NCBI GenBank assembly: GCA_022376515.1
Contig: WTXI01000183.1
Span: 1 to 64,000 of the forward strand
DNA from: Lactifluus volemus
Taxonomy: Eukaryota > Basidiomycota > Agaricomycetes > Russulales > Russulaceae
Reading direction: 5' to 3'
DNA length: 64,000 nt
Shown here: in pieces, positions 36,545 to 48,518 of the stretch
How positions within the stretch are numbered: position 1 is the stretch's first letter
Layout: every line of letters starts with the position of its first letter
Notes under the pieces: model-generated
Told to the model about the DNA's origin: nothing
The model's input: only the letters and a program-made list of their open reading frames with translations
Database searches by the model: none
Position numbers and translations under genes: made by a program

Positions 36545-37480
36545 CATCACCTGAGTGATTGACCTACTCTTCGATGCCGAGCTCGACACAGAAAACAGTC
36601 CAGACCCAAAGGCGTTATTTGCACAAGAACATGTACAGGTCGAGCACACACCCACAGAATAGAAGTCAACAACTTTGACCTGCTGGCCATCAAAAAGAGA
36701 TGACGATGACATGGAAAGAGTTTTGAAGACGAACTTGTACAAGCCAAACATCTCTTTTATCCATAGTCCTGCGAGTACAGCGCCCGCATTCACGACGATG
36801 TGCACCGAGGCAATTTATGTCACAGTCGTCCGTAGCTTTGGCGAAGTGAGCCGTGAGGGCGAAGTAGGGTAAGTCGTCCGGGGGCATAGGCAGCTCGCAT
36901 GCTGCCGCCCGGACCTTAGGCGCTCGTGGTGCACCTCAGAAATGAGGCTACCAACAGTCCGTCTGGCATATCTTGGTTGGATTAGTAGTACGGGTCACGC
37001 CCTATATTGTCGTTGTTGTGCCATGACAAAATTTTCAGTGGGAGAAGGGGGGTGAGACGCGGCTGAGATCTACCTATGGGCTGGATGGGACTTTGAGATA
37101 ACTTACGAACGACGTGTTCAAAGTACATCGATGTCAGCTCGCGGGAAGCAATGTTGCGTCCGTCTCGCGGGAGGATGCCTACTCATTCACAGGAGCGCCA
37201 GAAGGGAGGGAGCACGTGAGACGAGGAGAGTGGCTTTGCTTGGGTAAAGGAGAATCGACGACGGAACAGTGAGTCATCGCGTTTAGTGCGGGACATGAGC
37301 AACACTGTTATCAGAGTCGTGGAGGGATATACTCCGGCCAGATGCGACCCTCTCATGCCTGCCCCTAGGGTCATCACCACCTTTGCCGACCTTGCGGTTG
37401 AGGGTTAGCGTGATGGTGAGTGTGAGAGAAGAACTTGAAGACCAAAGAGTATATGGCGGAGAGCTTACTGTATGCCGTAC
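36545..37480 (-). pseudogene. Chloroperoxidase-like pseudogene C
   Basis: Third dead peroxidase copy, with TAA at 36982-36984 at the same codon as A, B and D. The C-terminal exon equivalent starts near 36550 and the N-terminal remnant ends abruptly at about 37480. There the family resemblance stops and unique sequence leading to the Crinkler-kinase gene begins. That point marks one breakpoint of the insertion that separated the cluster. Confidence 0.72.
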
Positions 37481-38370
37481 TACATTGGACCCCTCCTTCG
37501 GTCAGTCACGCAAGTGTCACATCGGCACCACTCGGCAAGCATCTCGCAGTACCGCTGGACTGTCTGACAGGGATACAGTATTGTGCTCATTGCTTGGCAC
37601 AGTTGGAATTAAGAGTGCTCTAAATAGCTCCACTATGTGCATAAAATACCAAATATCTAGAAATTAGACTCAGAGTAGTGATATGAGTAAACAGAAGCAA
37701 CAAAAGAGGTAGGGCCTGGGCAAGGCTGATGAAAACTGTTTCTTATTGTTTCTCAACATCATGATGGCCCAGGATGGCCCTGCATGATCATGGATTCATG
37801 GGTGAGAATGGGATAAGGAAACTGATTATTGGCATGATTATTGCATTCTCTTAACTTGCTTTGCCTCCTCAGCAGTCACCCACAATCCACTTTTTTTTGT
37901 CACCCACCATCATTTCCCCTTCTTCCTGTCTTGCATTTGACTTACTTTATCCTGTATTTCCTTTTTTCTCGCCCTGTGCTGCATTTCCTTGTGATGTGTG
38001 TTCATCTCTTTATTTCCCCTGCTGTACTACTACTACCTTTTCTGCCTGTTTCCGTACAGTCTGTGTCACGTCTCGTGCGTTGCAATTAAAATTTGTGGGG
38101 TCCGAGTCGCTTATGTCAGCCCCCTGTTCAGGCCTTCTCACTCATCCCTCAGACATGTCCCCCCTCATCAGGTAGGATGCCTCTTAAAATTCCATTAGTT
38201 TGACTATTTGTTTACTTAGTGTGATTAAAGTTTAACCAGATTAACAATCACCATCCACAACCAACAGCAATCCCAACGGAACTGTTGGTGCCCAGTCTCC
38301 ATTTTCACACCAACTTCTACCTTGGGCCACCGTCAATCGTCCTCAGCTCTTTACGCCGTTCCGTCCTGCA
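37481..38370. other. Upstream region of the Crinkler-kinase gene
   Basis: No gene is supported. The sequence is unlike the repeated units on either side. It contains a pyrimidine-rich plus-strand tract (about 37860-38070) dominated by T and C runs, a common feature upstream of fungal genes. It probably includes the promoter and leader of the gene starting at 38371. Confidence 0.4.
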
Positions 38371-40834
38371 ATGTCTGGCGCGAAATCAAAGCTAATGTGC
38401 CTTGTCTGGCCTGATGATAAGCCGGATGAACACATTGTCCCGGTAAAAATCGATGATGACGACATCGTTGCCGATCTCAAGAAATTGATCAAGGACGAGC
38501 ATGCCCCTATGCTCGATAAAGTCGCTGCCCGCGATCTCGTACTCTGGAAGTGTTCTGGTCTCCCCGATGATGATAACCTCGAACAAACCTTGAAAACTAT
38601 TCGATTCGATGGTTCTGACGTTCGTCTTGTTCACCTAAACAAGGCCCGGCAGCGAGTTTCTCAGCTTTTCGGGGATGAAGACCTATCCAAAGAACCAATC
38701 CACATCCTTGTTGAGGTACCCGTGTTTAGTGAGTGTGGCACCCGTTTCTCTAATTCCGTCGCTTCATATCCACACCCCAGAGAATGCAAGGGACCGTGTT
38801 TCGACTTTCCCCGATACAACGTTCCTCAAGTTCACGGCGCCAGCTCGTGGGGTTTTTGGGAAGGAGGATAATGTCTTGAGAAACAAGATCTTTGAGAGTC
38901 ATGCTGAACCAGATAAGTTACGTGACTTCCGAGCCATGCTGCGTCAATCCCGATGGACCAAATCGAACATGGCAAGATTTTCCCTAATCAATGACCCGGT
39001 AAGATTTTCCTTTATCTATGCTTTCTCGGTGACTGCAATTACTTAGGGTACGACGGCCATTATGGAACGCTCCTATGAAATAAACGATGACCTGGAGGAA
39101 TCGGACAACAGCGGCCGCTTGGCTTCCAGCGACGAGCTGAGCCATGTCTTTGGCGCATATAAGCTCAAGAATTGTTTTCGGGACAAGATCAAAGAGGGAG
39201 ATGTCCGATGGATATTTGGTCAGTTGGCGTTGTATTTTGAGAGCCTTGTCGGCGAGAAGAAATGTGGATTGTGAGGGTCTACGTTTATGCATCGCGAAGC
39301 TTTCTGATCACATATCCCGCAGTTGTACGGCGTGGCCCTTCCAGCTTCTTGCGGAGGTCTCAGTTGAGTGGATGACCTCGGCCCCAGTTGAGCTGAAAAA
39401 AGAAATAAAAACCTACTCCTACACACCGCAAAGCAATTTTTCGTTATTCTTCCAAAACGAACCGTACCTCATGGTTGAAGTGCAATCGGATAAAGATCAA
39501 GCTGACCGACATAGGATGCTTCTTCAAGCTGCATGTGCGACAAGAATGAGGAATGCATTACACCATGATGAGCACAACGTGCCGCTCATTGTCACGGCCA
39601 TGTACATCACCTCTGACGCGAAGTTGGATCGATACTTTCTGTTCCAACCGTCGGACAAGTCTGAGGAAGTATGTCATCGATTTCATTTTTACGTGATTCG
39701 ATATTCTCAGCTATTATTTCAGATCCATTACGTCAAGCACGTCTTCGATTTGAAACAGCCGCAGGAGCGTTTTACCGCTGTCTTCGAAATGTACAATTTG
39801 GCATCTGTGATTCAACGTGACATGAAGTTCCTCAAGAACGTACGGCAACACATCACGGACATCGGAAAGCATATTGGCAGGGAGTTCGGCGACAAATTTA
39901 TGTCAACAAGGGGGTCAACGACAGACGGCAACATGCGATCGAAGAAGTCCCGAACAGGTCAAAGTGGCGGTTCAGGAGGTAACCATCTTTACAACGCTCG
40001 CCACGTTTCCGAAGCGTTCACCCACGCCGGGTTTACTTTGGAACGAACATCCAGTAGCGATGACTGGACACCGCTAAACGAGGTAAAAGAAATGATACGT
40101 CTGGGCTTGTGCATCTGAACTGATGAGATGCAATGCAGTTGCGTTCTACTATGCGATACGGGAAACATTCCGATGGCACTGCCGTTATCGTGAAACTTCT
40201 TCGTCCTCGATGCAATGAGCTCTCAATTCTCGAATACCTGTCTTCAATCGACTCTCCGACAAATCACACAATACCCCTGCTCAGATCATTTAGGCTCGAT
40301 GTGGGGACATTTGTCGTTGGCCCCGAATTTACCCGTCTGGATATCGGTCTCCAAAATCGCCAATTTCCCGGCAGAATTGCAAGTCTTGGTAACCAACTTA
40401 TAGAAGGTGTTGGGTTTATGCATTGCAATGGCGTAGCCCACCTCGACATAAAGCCGCAAAACATCGTCGTGAGAAGCGACGACCGTCTATTCATTATCGA
40501 CTTTGATCTTTCTCTCAGAGTTGACGGACCTGATTATTTGATTGATAAATGGTGTGGGACGCCTGAGTGGATGGCTCCAGAGATTGGGGAACGCGATGGC
40601 CCGAGGCTCCTGTACAGCCCTATCAGGGCTGACCTCTGGTCGTGCGGTCGAGTACTATCGTTCTTGATAGCCAAGAGCAAAGAAGTGGTTGGACTGGGAG
40701 AGCTCATAACTCTTACGAAACTACTGTTGCGGCAAGATCCACGATATCGTCCTTCACTACCAGTTCGTCAACAAGCCAAACGTAAAGCGGATACCCTTGA
40801 AAGTCCTCGTGGGACAAAGCAACTTGCCCTCTAA
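38371..40834 (+). CDS. Crinkler-header protein with C-terminal kinase domain
   Basis: Six exons (38371-38728, 38781-38998, 39047-39270, 39323-39668, 39723-40082, 40139-40834) joined by 48-56 nt introns give 733 residues in frame. Residues 1 to about 117 match the Crinkler N-terminal header, with LMCLVWPDD, DDIVADLKKLIKDEHAP, RDLVLWKCSG and a closing HILVEVP (the HVLVxxP-type motif). A middle region (about 190-420) has EPYLMVEVQSDKDQADRHRM, possibly a diverged restriction-nuclease-like core. The kinase domain (from about 503) shows Lys521 (AVIVK), HLDIKPQN (Asp605), DFD in place of DFG at 623-625, and APE at 648-650. A basic tail, KRKADTL, could be a nuclear signal. In known Crinkler families such proteins act in the nucleus of a target or self cell; the role here is inferred. 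Confidence 0.82.
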
Positions 40835-41355
40835 AATATAAATATGTACCGTGGTAGTGCCCTTTAGCTCACTGATCGCTTGTACTGTATGTAATTGAAT
40901 GAATATTTGTATCCTCGGACGTTGGAGGCATTCTTCGCCTCGCTCGAAGTTCCCTTCCAACGGGCCTCATACACAGTGCGAGAAAGAACACGAAGTGACT
41001 AAACAGCTCTCTCAGTCTTGTGCGCACGACACGACGCGACGTGCGGTACTTCATTACGAAAAGCAACCCACTGGCATATCTCAGTCATCGTCGCACGTGG
41101 CACACTTTGTACTCGGGAGGGGCCAGGGCCCGCCTCGCCCAGAAGCATGCCCTCACTCCATCCACTGCCCCATCCATTTAAAATTGTGGGCGTGCTGCAT
41201 CGCGGCACTCGTAGCAGCATTTCCGGGTCCTGCCACCGGCGGCGGCTCCATCGTGATCAGGTCACAGTTGGGCCTCAAAACATGAGTATGATACATACAC
41301 GCAACGACGCTATCATTGAGAAAACAATGGTATTGGCTGTAGAACTACTACGTAA
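40835..41355. other. Spacer downstream of the Crinkler-kinase gene
   Basis: No convincing coding sequence. It begins just after the kinase stop codon. The last part (from about 41270) already matches the flank of the peroxidase units (text around TGATACATACACGCAACGA, also seen near 17915 and 45268). Confidence 0.45.
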
Positions 41356-41359
41356 TGTA

Positions 41360-42330
41360 CATCACATGGGTGATTGACCTGCTCTTTGATGCCGAGCTCG
41401 ACGCGGAAAGCGGTCCAGACTCAGAGGCGTTATTTGGACAAGAACATGTATAGGTCGAGCACGCACCCACAGAATAGAAGTCAACAACGTTGACCCGCTG
41501 TCCATCAAAAAGAGATAACGACGACGTGGAAAGAGAAATAAAGAGCTTAGGAGACGAACTTGAACGAGCCAGACATCACTTTTTCCATAGTCCTGCGAGT
41601 ACCGCGCGCGCATTCACGACGTGGCGCCGCGAGAGGTCGCTTGGGGTCAAGGTACAGTTTGGATCACAGTCGTCCGTAGCTTTGGTGACGTGAGCCGTGA
41701 CGGCAAAGTAGGGTGAATCGTTTGAGTCCGGGGCCATAGGCACTGGCAGGTCGCATGCTGCCGCCTGGACCTTGGGCACCCGTGGTCCCGTGACGCACCT
41801 CAGCAATGAAGCTACCAACGGTCCGTCTGGCATATCCTGGTTGGATTAGTGGTACGGTTTACGCCCTGTATTGTCGTTGTTGTGCCATAACGAAGTTTCC
41901 AGTGAGCTGGATGGGATCTTTGGCTAACTTACGAATGACATGTTCAATGCCACTATGCATACCGATGCCTGAGAGATGGCAGCGCCCAGTGCTGTAAGAA
42001 CGGTTCAGGATGTGTGCGATGCTGCGTGGCACGTGGAAGATGAACGAAGGAGTCTGGTGGGAGGATGTCTGGGAGCGCCCGAAGGGAGAGAGTACGTGAG
42101 ATGAGGGGAGTGGGTAAAGGGGAATGAATGAACAGTGGTTGGCCTTTAGTGCAGGGCATGAGCAGCGCTGTCAATCAGAGTCGTGGAGGGATATACTCTG
42201 CCAGTAGCTAGATGCGAATCTCCTGCGTGCCCCTAGGTCGTCACCACCTTTACTGACCTTACTGTTGAGGGCCAGCGTGGTTGATAAGTGTGAGGGAAAT
42301 ATTAAACTTGAAGATCGAAGAGTATATGGC
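41360..42330 (-). pseudogene. Chloroperoxidase-like pseudogene D
   Basis: Fourth dead copy and the closest to the intact gene in some segments: MPDGPLVASLLRC, then a VTAHVTKAT and LTPSDLSRR stretch at 41576-41833. The shared TAA lies at 41846-41848. The N-terminal exon equivalent is degraded at 42170-42330. It lies on the far side of the Crinkler-kinase gene from copy C. Confidence 0.75.
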
Positions 42331-43079
42331 GCAGTGTGGGCCTCCAACTGAACTAAATGCGTCACGTGTGCGCTTATCGGGCCCGATGGTTACGTCGACC
42401 AACGCAAATTTTATCAGTCCCAAAGGATATCATTTCGGTTCAGATGGAATGATTCAAAGATGGTGGTTTGGGAAGACATGTGGACTTTAACTACTGTTCT
42501 ATTACAGTTGGCCTTGGAACGGCGGAGATGGTGATGAGAATGCACTGAAGCGCCTGCATGAACTTGAACGTAGTCACCAAAATCGTATACAGTAACTGAA
42601 TCTGAGCCCGTGTTTGACTTGCCTGAGCTGACCTCAGCCTCGACCTGAGCTCACATAGGACATAACTTTACACTGCTGCATTAGAAACGTATTCAATTCT
42701 CTCCTTTCATGACTCTCGCTGAGCTCAGCGTTGCGTCGACCTTGCCAATGAAATCAACCGTGCCGTAGCCTAGGGCACAACCTCTGCTCCTATACACCCC
42801 TCTCCATCCTCCCTACTCCAAGTTGCGTTTTCGGAATACTCAGAAGCGAACAACTCCCCCGAAACTATGCCTTCCTCGGCGAGTAGGGCATCGCTCGCAT
42901 GCGGTAAAGGAGGTAATGTGCTGTGCCTGATGAAGGATGAGGGTGCATGCATACAAGGTGGCTCAAGTCGCATTTGGAGAGTGTTGGGACCGGCATCCAT
43001 TTCCCCTCATTGCGGAGGGGACCAAAATGATCAAATAGAGGAAATGAAAAGGGAGAGTTTCCTTGGGAATAGGTGATGA
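42331..43079. other. Degraded repeat material
   Basis: Relics of the spacer seen at 7160-7460 and 19060-19340 (for example the text around CAATGAAATCAACCGTGCCG at 42747) and possible scraps of family P. Too decayed for a gene call. Confidence 0.4.
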
Positions 43080-43436
43080 ATCGCTGAGCATAGATTTGGA
43101 GCTTCATCTTGTCTGGGAGACCGTGAGACGGATATCGTTGAGGACGCCGGGAGGTGTAGGTAGTTCTGATTGATTAAGTTCGGCATACGGGAGACCTGTA
43201 TTCGAAATCATTGGAACTACTATATTGGGATGGAACTAGACGTACGATGGTTATTTCTCTAGACCTTAGACATGGTCTCGAAATACACAAGGTGGAAGAT
43301 AATTGAATTGGAATGAGAGGAAGTGGGAGGCGCGCTACGTAGGAATGCGGTGGAAAGTGTCGGTCAGATGGATGTCCAGGAAACGTTCCAGAGAAGTCTA
43401 ACTCGCTTGGGTGGGCAGACTGAGTATCGATCAAAC

Positions 43437-44997
43437 TCAGTCACAGAATGGCTTCATCCAGTCACGGTCACATGGCTCACTCCAGCCACGATCTAGCTCG
43501 CACCAGTCACGGTAGGGCAGACGGTGGACAGTGACATTGTTATCGGAGTTCTGACCGGCAGCGATGAGTAGCTCTATGGCTCGCTCCTCGGGCTCATCTC
43601 TCCGATTCCTGTCGGTAAGGTAGAGATTTCGAAGTTCAGGTAACACATCTTTCACACCTTCCCCAGTGTGGACTAGCAGCGCGGATAAGACGAACGATAC
43701 GACGAATGGCTGTATGTCGCTAGACAAATGCAGGGTCTGAACAGAAGAAAGTAGGTGAAACAGGACCAGCCAGTTAGAATGGTCCCTCAGGTCCTCCAAA
43801 TACCTGGTGTCCAACCCCGAAAAAGAAAGGTCGCTCCCGATGTCGAGCTCCGTAACACTGGGAAGTAGAGGGGACAGGGTGCACATCTGTGCAATACATT
43901 CGGCTTGGTAACCTAGCGCGTACTGGTCGAAACCCAGCTCGAGTGCTTTGAGAGAATATGTCTCCTCTGACTGATAAAGTCCGATGCCGACGCGAAGAGT
44001 ACTAAATGTTATCTCGGCACGATGGAAGGGTCCAAGGGGAAGTGAGTGAGAGATGACTTGTGGGATGTCAAACGCGTGCGGCTCGTACTCGTACATGATC
44101 GAGAGAGTTTCGAGCTGAGGAACGTCGATTCGAGCCAGGAGGTCCTCCGAGTACTCGTTGACACCAACAAACTTGAACTCGGTAAGAGCTGGGAGAACGG
44201 CGCGTGTGGGAGAGGGTGCAAGTAGGATCTCTTCTGGACGTTGGAACCCAATTTCGAGGTACGTGAGCTTGGTCAGGGCGGAGAGGACTGTGACCATTGC
44301 CTCAGGCGTGATGTAACCAAGATTGGGTATATTTTGGAGGTGGAGCTCGGAAAGGTCATTGCAGGACAAAAGAAATTGAGGCAAGGTCGGAAATGGAACG
44401 CTACGCATATGGAATGATCGTAGACTTGGGGCGGATCCACCTATAAGTGCTGCAGGTAGCGCCGGCACTGGCCGCGACCAGCCACCCAATCCAAGGCGAA
44501 GGCATGTTAGTGCAGGGAATGGCATCTGCATCTCAGTCACTCTGGCCAATTTCCCCCAATTTGAGGACGATAGCTCGAAACGCAATTCGCATATGCGGTC
44601 ACGGTGCTCAAGAGCAGCGGTGAGGTTACCCGGAGCATCATAACAGCATATTTCGATGGGAAAGGGCGGCCAGACATCCAAAATTTCTCTCAAAGAAGAA
44701 CTGTGATGATCCGAGTAGTAAAGGCGTAGGTCGAGGCGGAGTGGGGATGAAAACACGACGTATCTCCATCTTTGGCATACGTGTACCAGGTTACGCCACA
44801 CCCTTGGCCACGGCCCCGGCCATTGAAATGTCCTTCTCACGGAAGCCGCTCGGCAGAAGTCGAAAATTGTTAAAAGTGTTTCATCTGGGATCGCTTTGAT
44901 TGGAGAAATCTGGCCTAGAACACACAAGTAAGTAATCATGGTATGTGGCACGGACAAAAGACACACGATTCCTTATGTTTCCGCTGGTGTTCAACAT
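43437..44997 (-). CDS. F-box-like/LRR protein, FB2 copy d
   Basis: FB2 protein of 502 residues. Exon 1 (44967-44997) starts MLNTSGNIRN, the intron is 44915-44966 with GTGTGT and CTAG borders, and exon 2 is 43437-44914. The F-box-like core reads AIPDETLLTIFDFC, then NLVHVCQRWRYVVF, followed by leucine-rich segments. It is closest to copy c across the middle (HMRSVPFPTLPQFL). The C-terminus is longer, with a short repeated tryptophan-rich ending (DWCELDRGWSEPCDRDW). It is open throughout and probably functional as an SCF adaptor. Confidence 0.87.
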
Positions 44998-45299
44998 GCC
45001 CTCCTCTATTGCAGGTCCAAGAAAGGCCATATATGTGATCGGTGGAATTCCAGAGGTTCTGGATGGTGCTAATACTGTTCTTGAAGGGAAGGCGCTGATG
45101 AGCGTTGGTTAGAGGTTAGCTTGCTTACACGCGCGTCAGTCACATAAGCAGATATTTCATTCTCCGCCACTTGCCCAGAGAGGAGGCGGCTCCATGATCG
45201 GTCAAGCGCAGCAGCAGTTGGGCCTCAAAAGGCCTCAAAGGTGGCGCTGTCTATTTAGGCGTGAGTATGATACATACACGCAACGACGCAATCGTTGAG

Positions 45300-46075
45300 A
45301 AAACAAAACAATATTGATTGTGGGAAGGGTGGCGCGTATGAGTGGGGGTGGACGTTGGTTGGATGGATCAGGGCGAGAGGCTGGGGATTCGAAACCGAAG
45401 GTGAGCCTGGTCAGGGCAGAGACGGATGTGGCCACCGCCTCGGGGGAAATGTAACCACTATGCGGTATCCGATAAAGCTGGAGATTGACAAGGTCGATGG
45501 AAGACGAAAGAAGTCGAGATACAACGCCGGAAATGGAATGCGATCGAAATGGAGTGATCATAAACGTGGGGCATATCCACCTAAAAAAGTATTGGGAAGC
45601 ACCAGCAGCGTTTCGCCTCTTCTTATCACCTATGACAAGATGAAGAGTTCCAAGTGTTGGAAATGGCTCCTGCATGATCGTAATCAAAAGTTTCAGCGCC
45701 TTCCTTATTCTACGGAGCGAAATCACGCGTATGCGATTGGGCAATGACGTTATCCTCAGCCCGAGATTTGACAGAGAGGAGCAGTATTTCGATAGGCAAG
45801 GCGGGCCACACATGTAGCGCCTTCCTCACAGGAGTCCTTTCCGTGCAGAGAAGGCGCAGATCGAGACGACGTGGGGATGCAAACACGAAGGATCGCCATC
45901 TTCGGCATACATGAACTAGCTTATTCCATCCGTTGCCCCGATACTCCCAAGGGTCAATATTCGCTTGGCAGAAGTCGAAGATGTCCAGGAGAACATCATC
46001 TGAGGGCCCCGATTGTTACACGTGGTGAAATATGGCCCAAGTCGGAGTCACCGGTGGTCAGCAATTCAGCGCAGC
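45300..46075 (-). pseudogene. Truncated FB1-like F-box pseudogene
   Basis: Only the N-terminal half survives. F-box-like pieces (KLVHVCRRWRSFVFASPRRLD at about 45880 and LDIFDFC near 45985) and first repeats (IPHSGYISPEAVATSVSALT, about 45440) lie in different frames, linked by small deletions. Resemblance ends at about 45310, just after the PPPLIRATLP segment. It is the most diverged FB1 relative and sits at the edge of the cluster, so it may be an older copy. Confidence 0.7.
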
Positions 46076-46569
46076 GCATTTCACGTACGCTGTTCTAGAG
46101 CCGCCATAGATCCCTTTCGATGACATATCACACGCCTTCCAGGCGTCTTGTGAATCTCAGAAGACCCATCTTTCTGGATTGGAGAAGCACCAGAGGGTGA
46201 ATGATGGGCGATATCAACGCTGAGCTTGATGGTACATCGCTCATGGGTTCTCGAGCGTGCCTGATCAGGGATGCATGAGTACAAAGTCATGGTGAAAGGA
46301 CTTTGGACCTACTTGTGAGGGCTCATTGAAGAATATGGCGATAACGAAGAGAGGGAATCCTGTGGAGGGAAGCTGTATTGGTGGCGTAACTTGCCGACAC
46401 AGCATGTCACCACGTTGCCTGGACGTCGGGCATTGTTCTTATTCTAGTGACGGTGATGGGCACAACCAAGTCTTGTATTCTGGCTTTCAAGTTCGGTTCA
46501 AAGATCCGGGTTGCCAGCTCATTGGTAAAAGAACAAAACAAAACACGGTACTAGAACTAGCACATAACA

Positions 46570-47796
46570 TCACATGAGATTTAATGGTTGATTGACCTCC
46601 TCTTCGATGCCGAGCTCGACGCGGAGAACCGTCTGGTTGAACGTGAGCAAGGTGAGACCCATCTGATCCCGGACACGCGATTCCCAGCCATCGGGGAGCC
46701 GTTCCTCGGACAAGAACGTGTATAGGTCGGGCACGCACCCACCGAATATAGTCAACAACGTTGATCCGCTGTCAACAAAAAAGAGAAGAGAATAAATGAA
46801 CGATGATGACGAGGAAAAGAGAAAAGAAGATTAAGAGACGAACTTGGACGATCCAAACATCTTGTGTCCATGGTCCTGCGAGTACTGCGCGTTATCGTGC
46901 GCGGATTCACGACGACGCTCACCGAGGCGCCGCGTGAGGTCGCTTGGGGTCAAGGTACGATTCAGATCAAAGTCGGTCGTGGCTTTGGCGACGTGAGCCG
47001 TGACGGGGAAGTAGGGTGAATCGTTCGGGGGCAGAGGCGGGTCGGATGGTGCCGCCTGGAGCTTGGGCGGTGGGCCCGTGGCGCACCTCAGCAATGAGGC
47101 TACCAACGGTCCGTCTGGCATACCCTGGCTGGTTTGGTGGTACGGGTCACGCCCTGCATTGTCGTTGTTGTACCATAACGAAGTTTTCAGTGGGAGAAGG
47201 GGGGCGCGGTTAACATCTAACTAGATGGGCTGGATATGATTATTTAACTTACGAACGAGGGAGGCATCGTGCTCAATGCCGTTGTGTACATCAATGTCTG
47301 AGAGGTCGAAGGTCCCGGTACGGTAAGAACGGTTCAAGAGGTGCGCGATGTAACGCGGAACGTAGAGGCTGAACGAGGGAGAAAAGTTGTAAGTTGCCCG
47401 GACCTTTTCGGTCAGCTGGCGGAAGGTAATGTTGCGGCCGTTTCGTGGGAGGATGCCTGGGAACGCCCGCGTGATGGGAGGGAGCACGTGAGATGTGGAG
47501 TAAGTGACTTTGCTTAGGTAAAGAAGGATGGACGAACCGTGATTGGCCAGCGCGTTTAGTGCGGGGCATGAACAGCGGCTGTCACCAGGTCGTGGAGGGC
47601 AATACTCTGGCCAGATGCCACCCTCTCCTGCGTACCCCTTGGGCGTCACCCCACCGACTCTGCGCTTGAGGGTAAGCACATTGATGAGCGTGAGGGAAAC
47701 ATCCCAGGAGAAGAGGTAGATGGCGAAGCAGAACTCGAAGACTTTGGAGGTGATACCGCGTCCGATACGGCGGAAAGCGGTGACGATGAGCACCAT
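46570..47796 (-). CDS. Chloroperoxidase/peroxygenase-like haem protein
   Basis: Fungal haem-thiolate peroxidase family (chloroperoxidase / unspecific peroxygenase type), expected to use peroxide to oxidise organic substrates. Four exons (47538-47796, 47253-47456, 46844-47153, 46570-46768) with introns of 81, 99 and 75 nt give 323 residues. CPALNALANHG holds the haem-ligand cysteine, in a spacing variant of the family's PCP motif. NGIEHDASLVR carries the conserved His/Glu-type motif. The C-terminal SEERLPDGWESRVRD and LTFNQTVLRVELG segments are typical of agaricomycete members. An N-terminal hydrophobic stretch (FCFAIYLFSWDVSLTLINVL) suggests membrane association rather than a cleaved signal. 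It is the only copy without the shared nonsense codon. Confidence 0.85.
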
Positions 47797-48518
47797 GGTA
47801 GGGATGAAACCGTGCGAGGTAAATCAGTGGGGGAATCCAGTCACCCCAGCAGGAATTTATACCGAACCAGCATTTGTCAATCTTAATGCGGACTTACAGT
47901 ATGACGGGAAGTTTCTGCCTTTAGTGCAGCTCTCCTTGCGCCGTTGGTTTAGCTCCGCTTCTCCGCTTCTCGTGATTGCGCCGTGGGCTTGGCCATGGGG
48001 CATGCATGTCATGTTGTATTCTCCATTTGCCTAACCTTAAGCGCCGTTGTGCCGCGTGTGAATTAAACTGTCCAAGAACGTTGACACCCGTTTACCCTTA
48101 CTCGGAGTAACTTTGAGCATTGCGTTGCATATACTGTATACATACAGGCCGCGAATGTGCCACGAGGACTGTGTTGATAGCCCTCTAAATCAGTGATCCT
48201 CGAATGTGTAGTACGGGATTGAGAGTTGGACGTTCAACGTTAAACGTATTCAACGTTATTCAACATTCACCGTTCAATATGAAAATGGAACCTTGTCAAG
48301 GTTGCCAAGGTTCGGTCCATCAGACAAAAGTCGAGCGTCTCTTCCTGAAACGTAAAGTAAATCATTCCTGACCCGTGGATCTGATCATTACGGGACGGGA
48401 ACATGTTTAACTAGGCCCGTCTCCGAGACATATACGAACTAGTACTAGTAGTGGCATTACCGTCACGTCAGATGGGTCCCAGATACGAAATTGAACTATC
48501 ATAGTAGAGTGGATTTGA
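47797..48518. other. Intergenic region
   Basis: No gene is supported. It includes the upstream region of the peroxidase. A short run of near-repeats of ACGTT and CAACGTT words lies at about 48225-48280. Confidence 0.4.
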
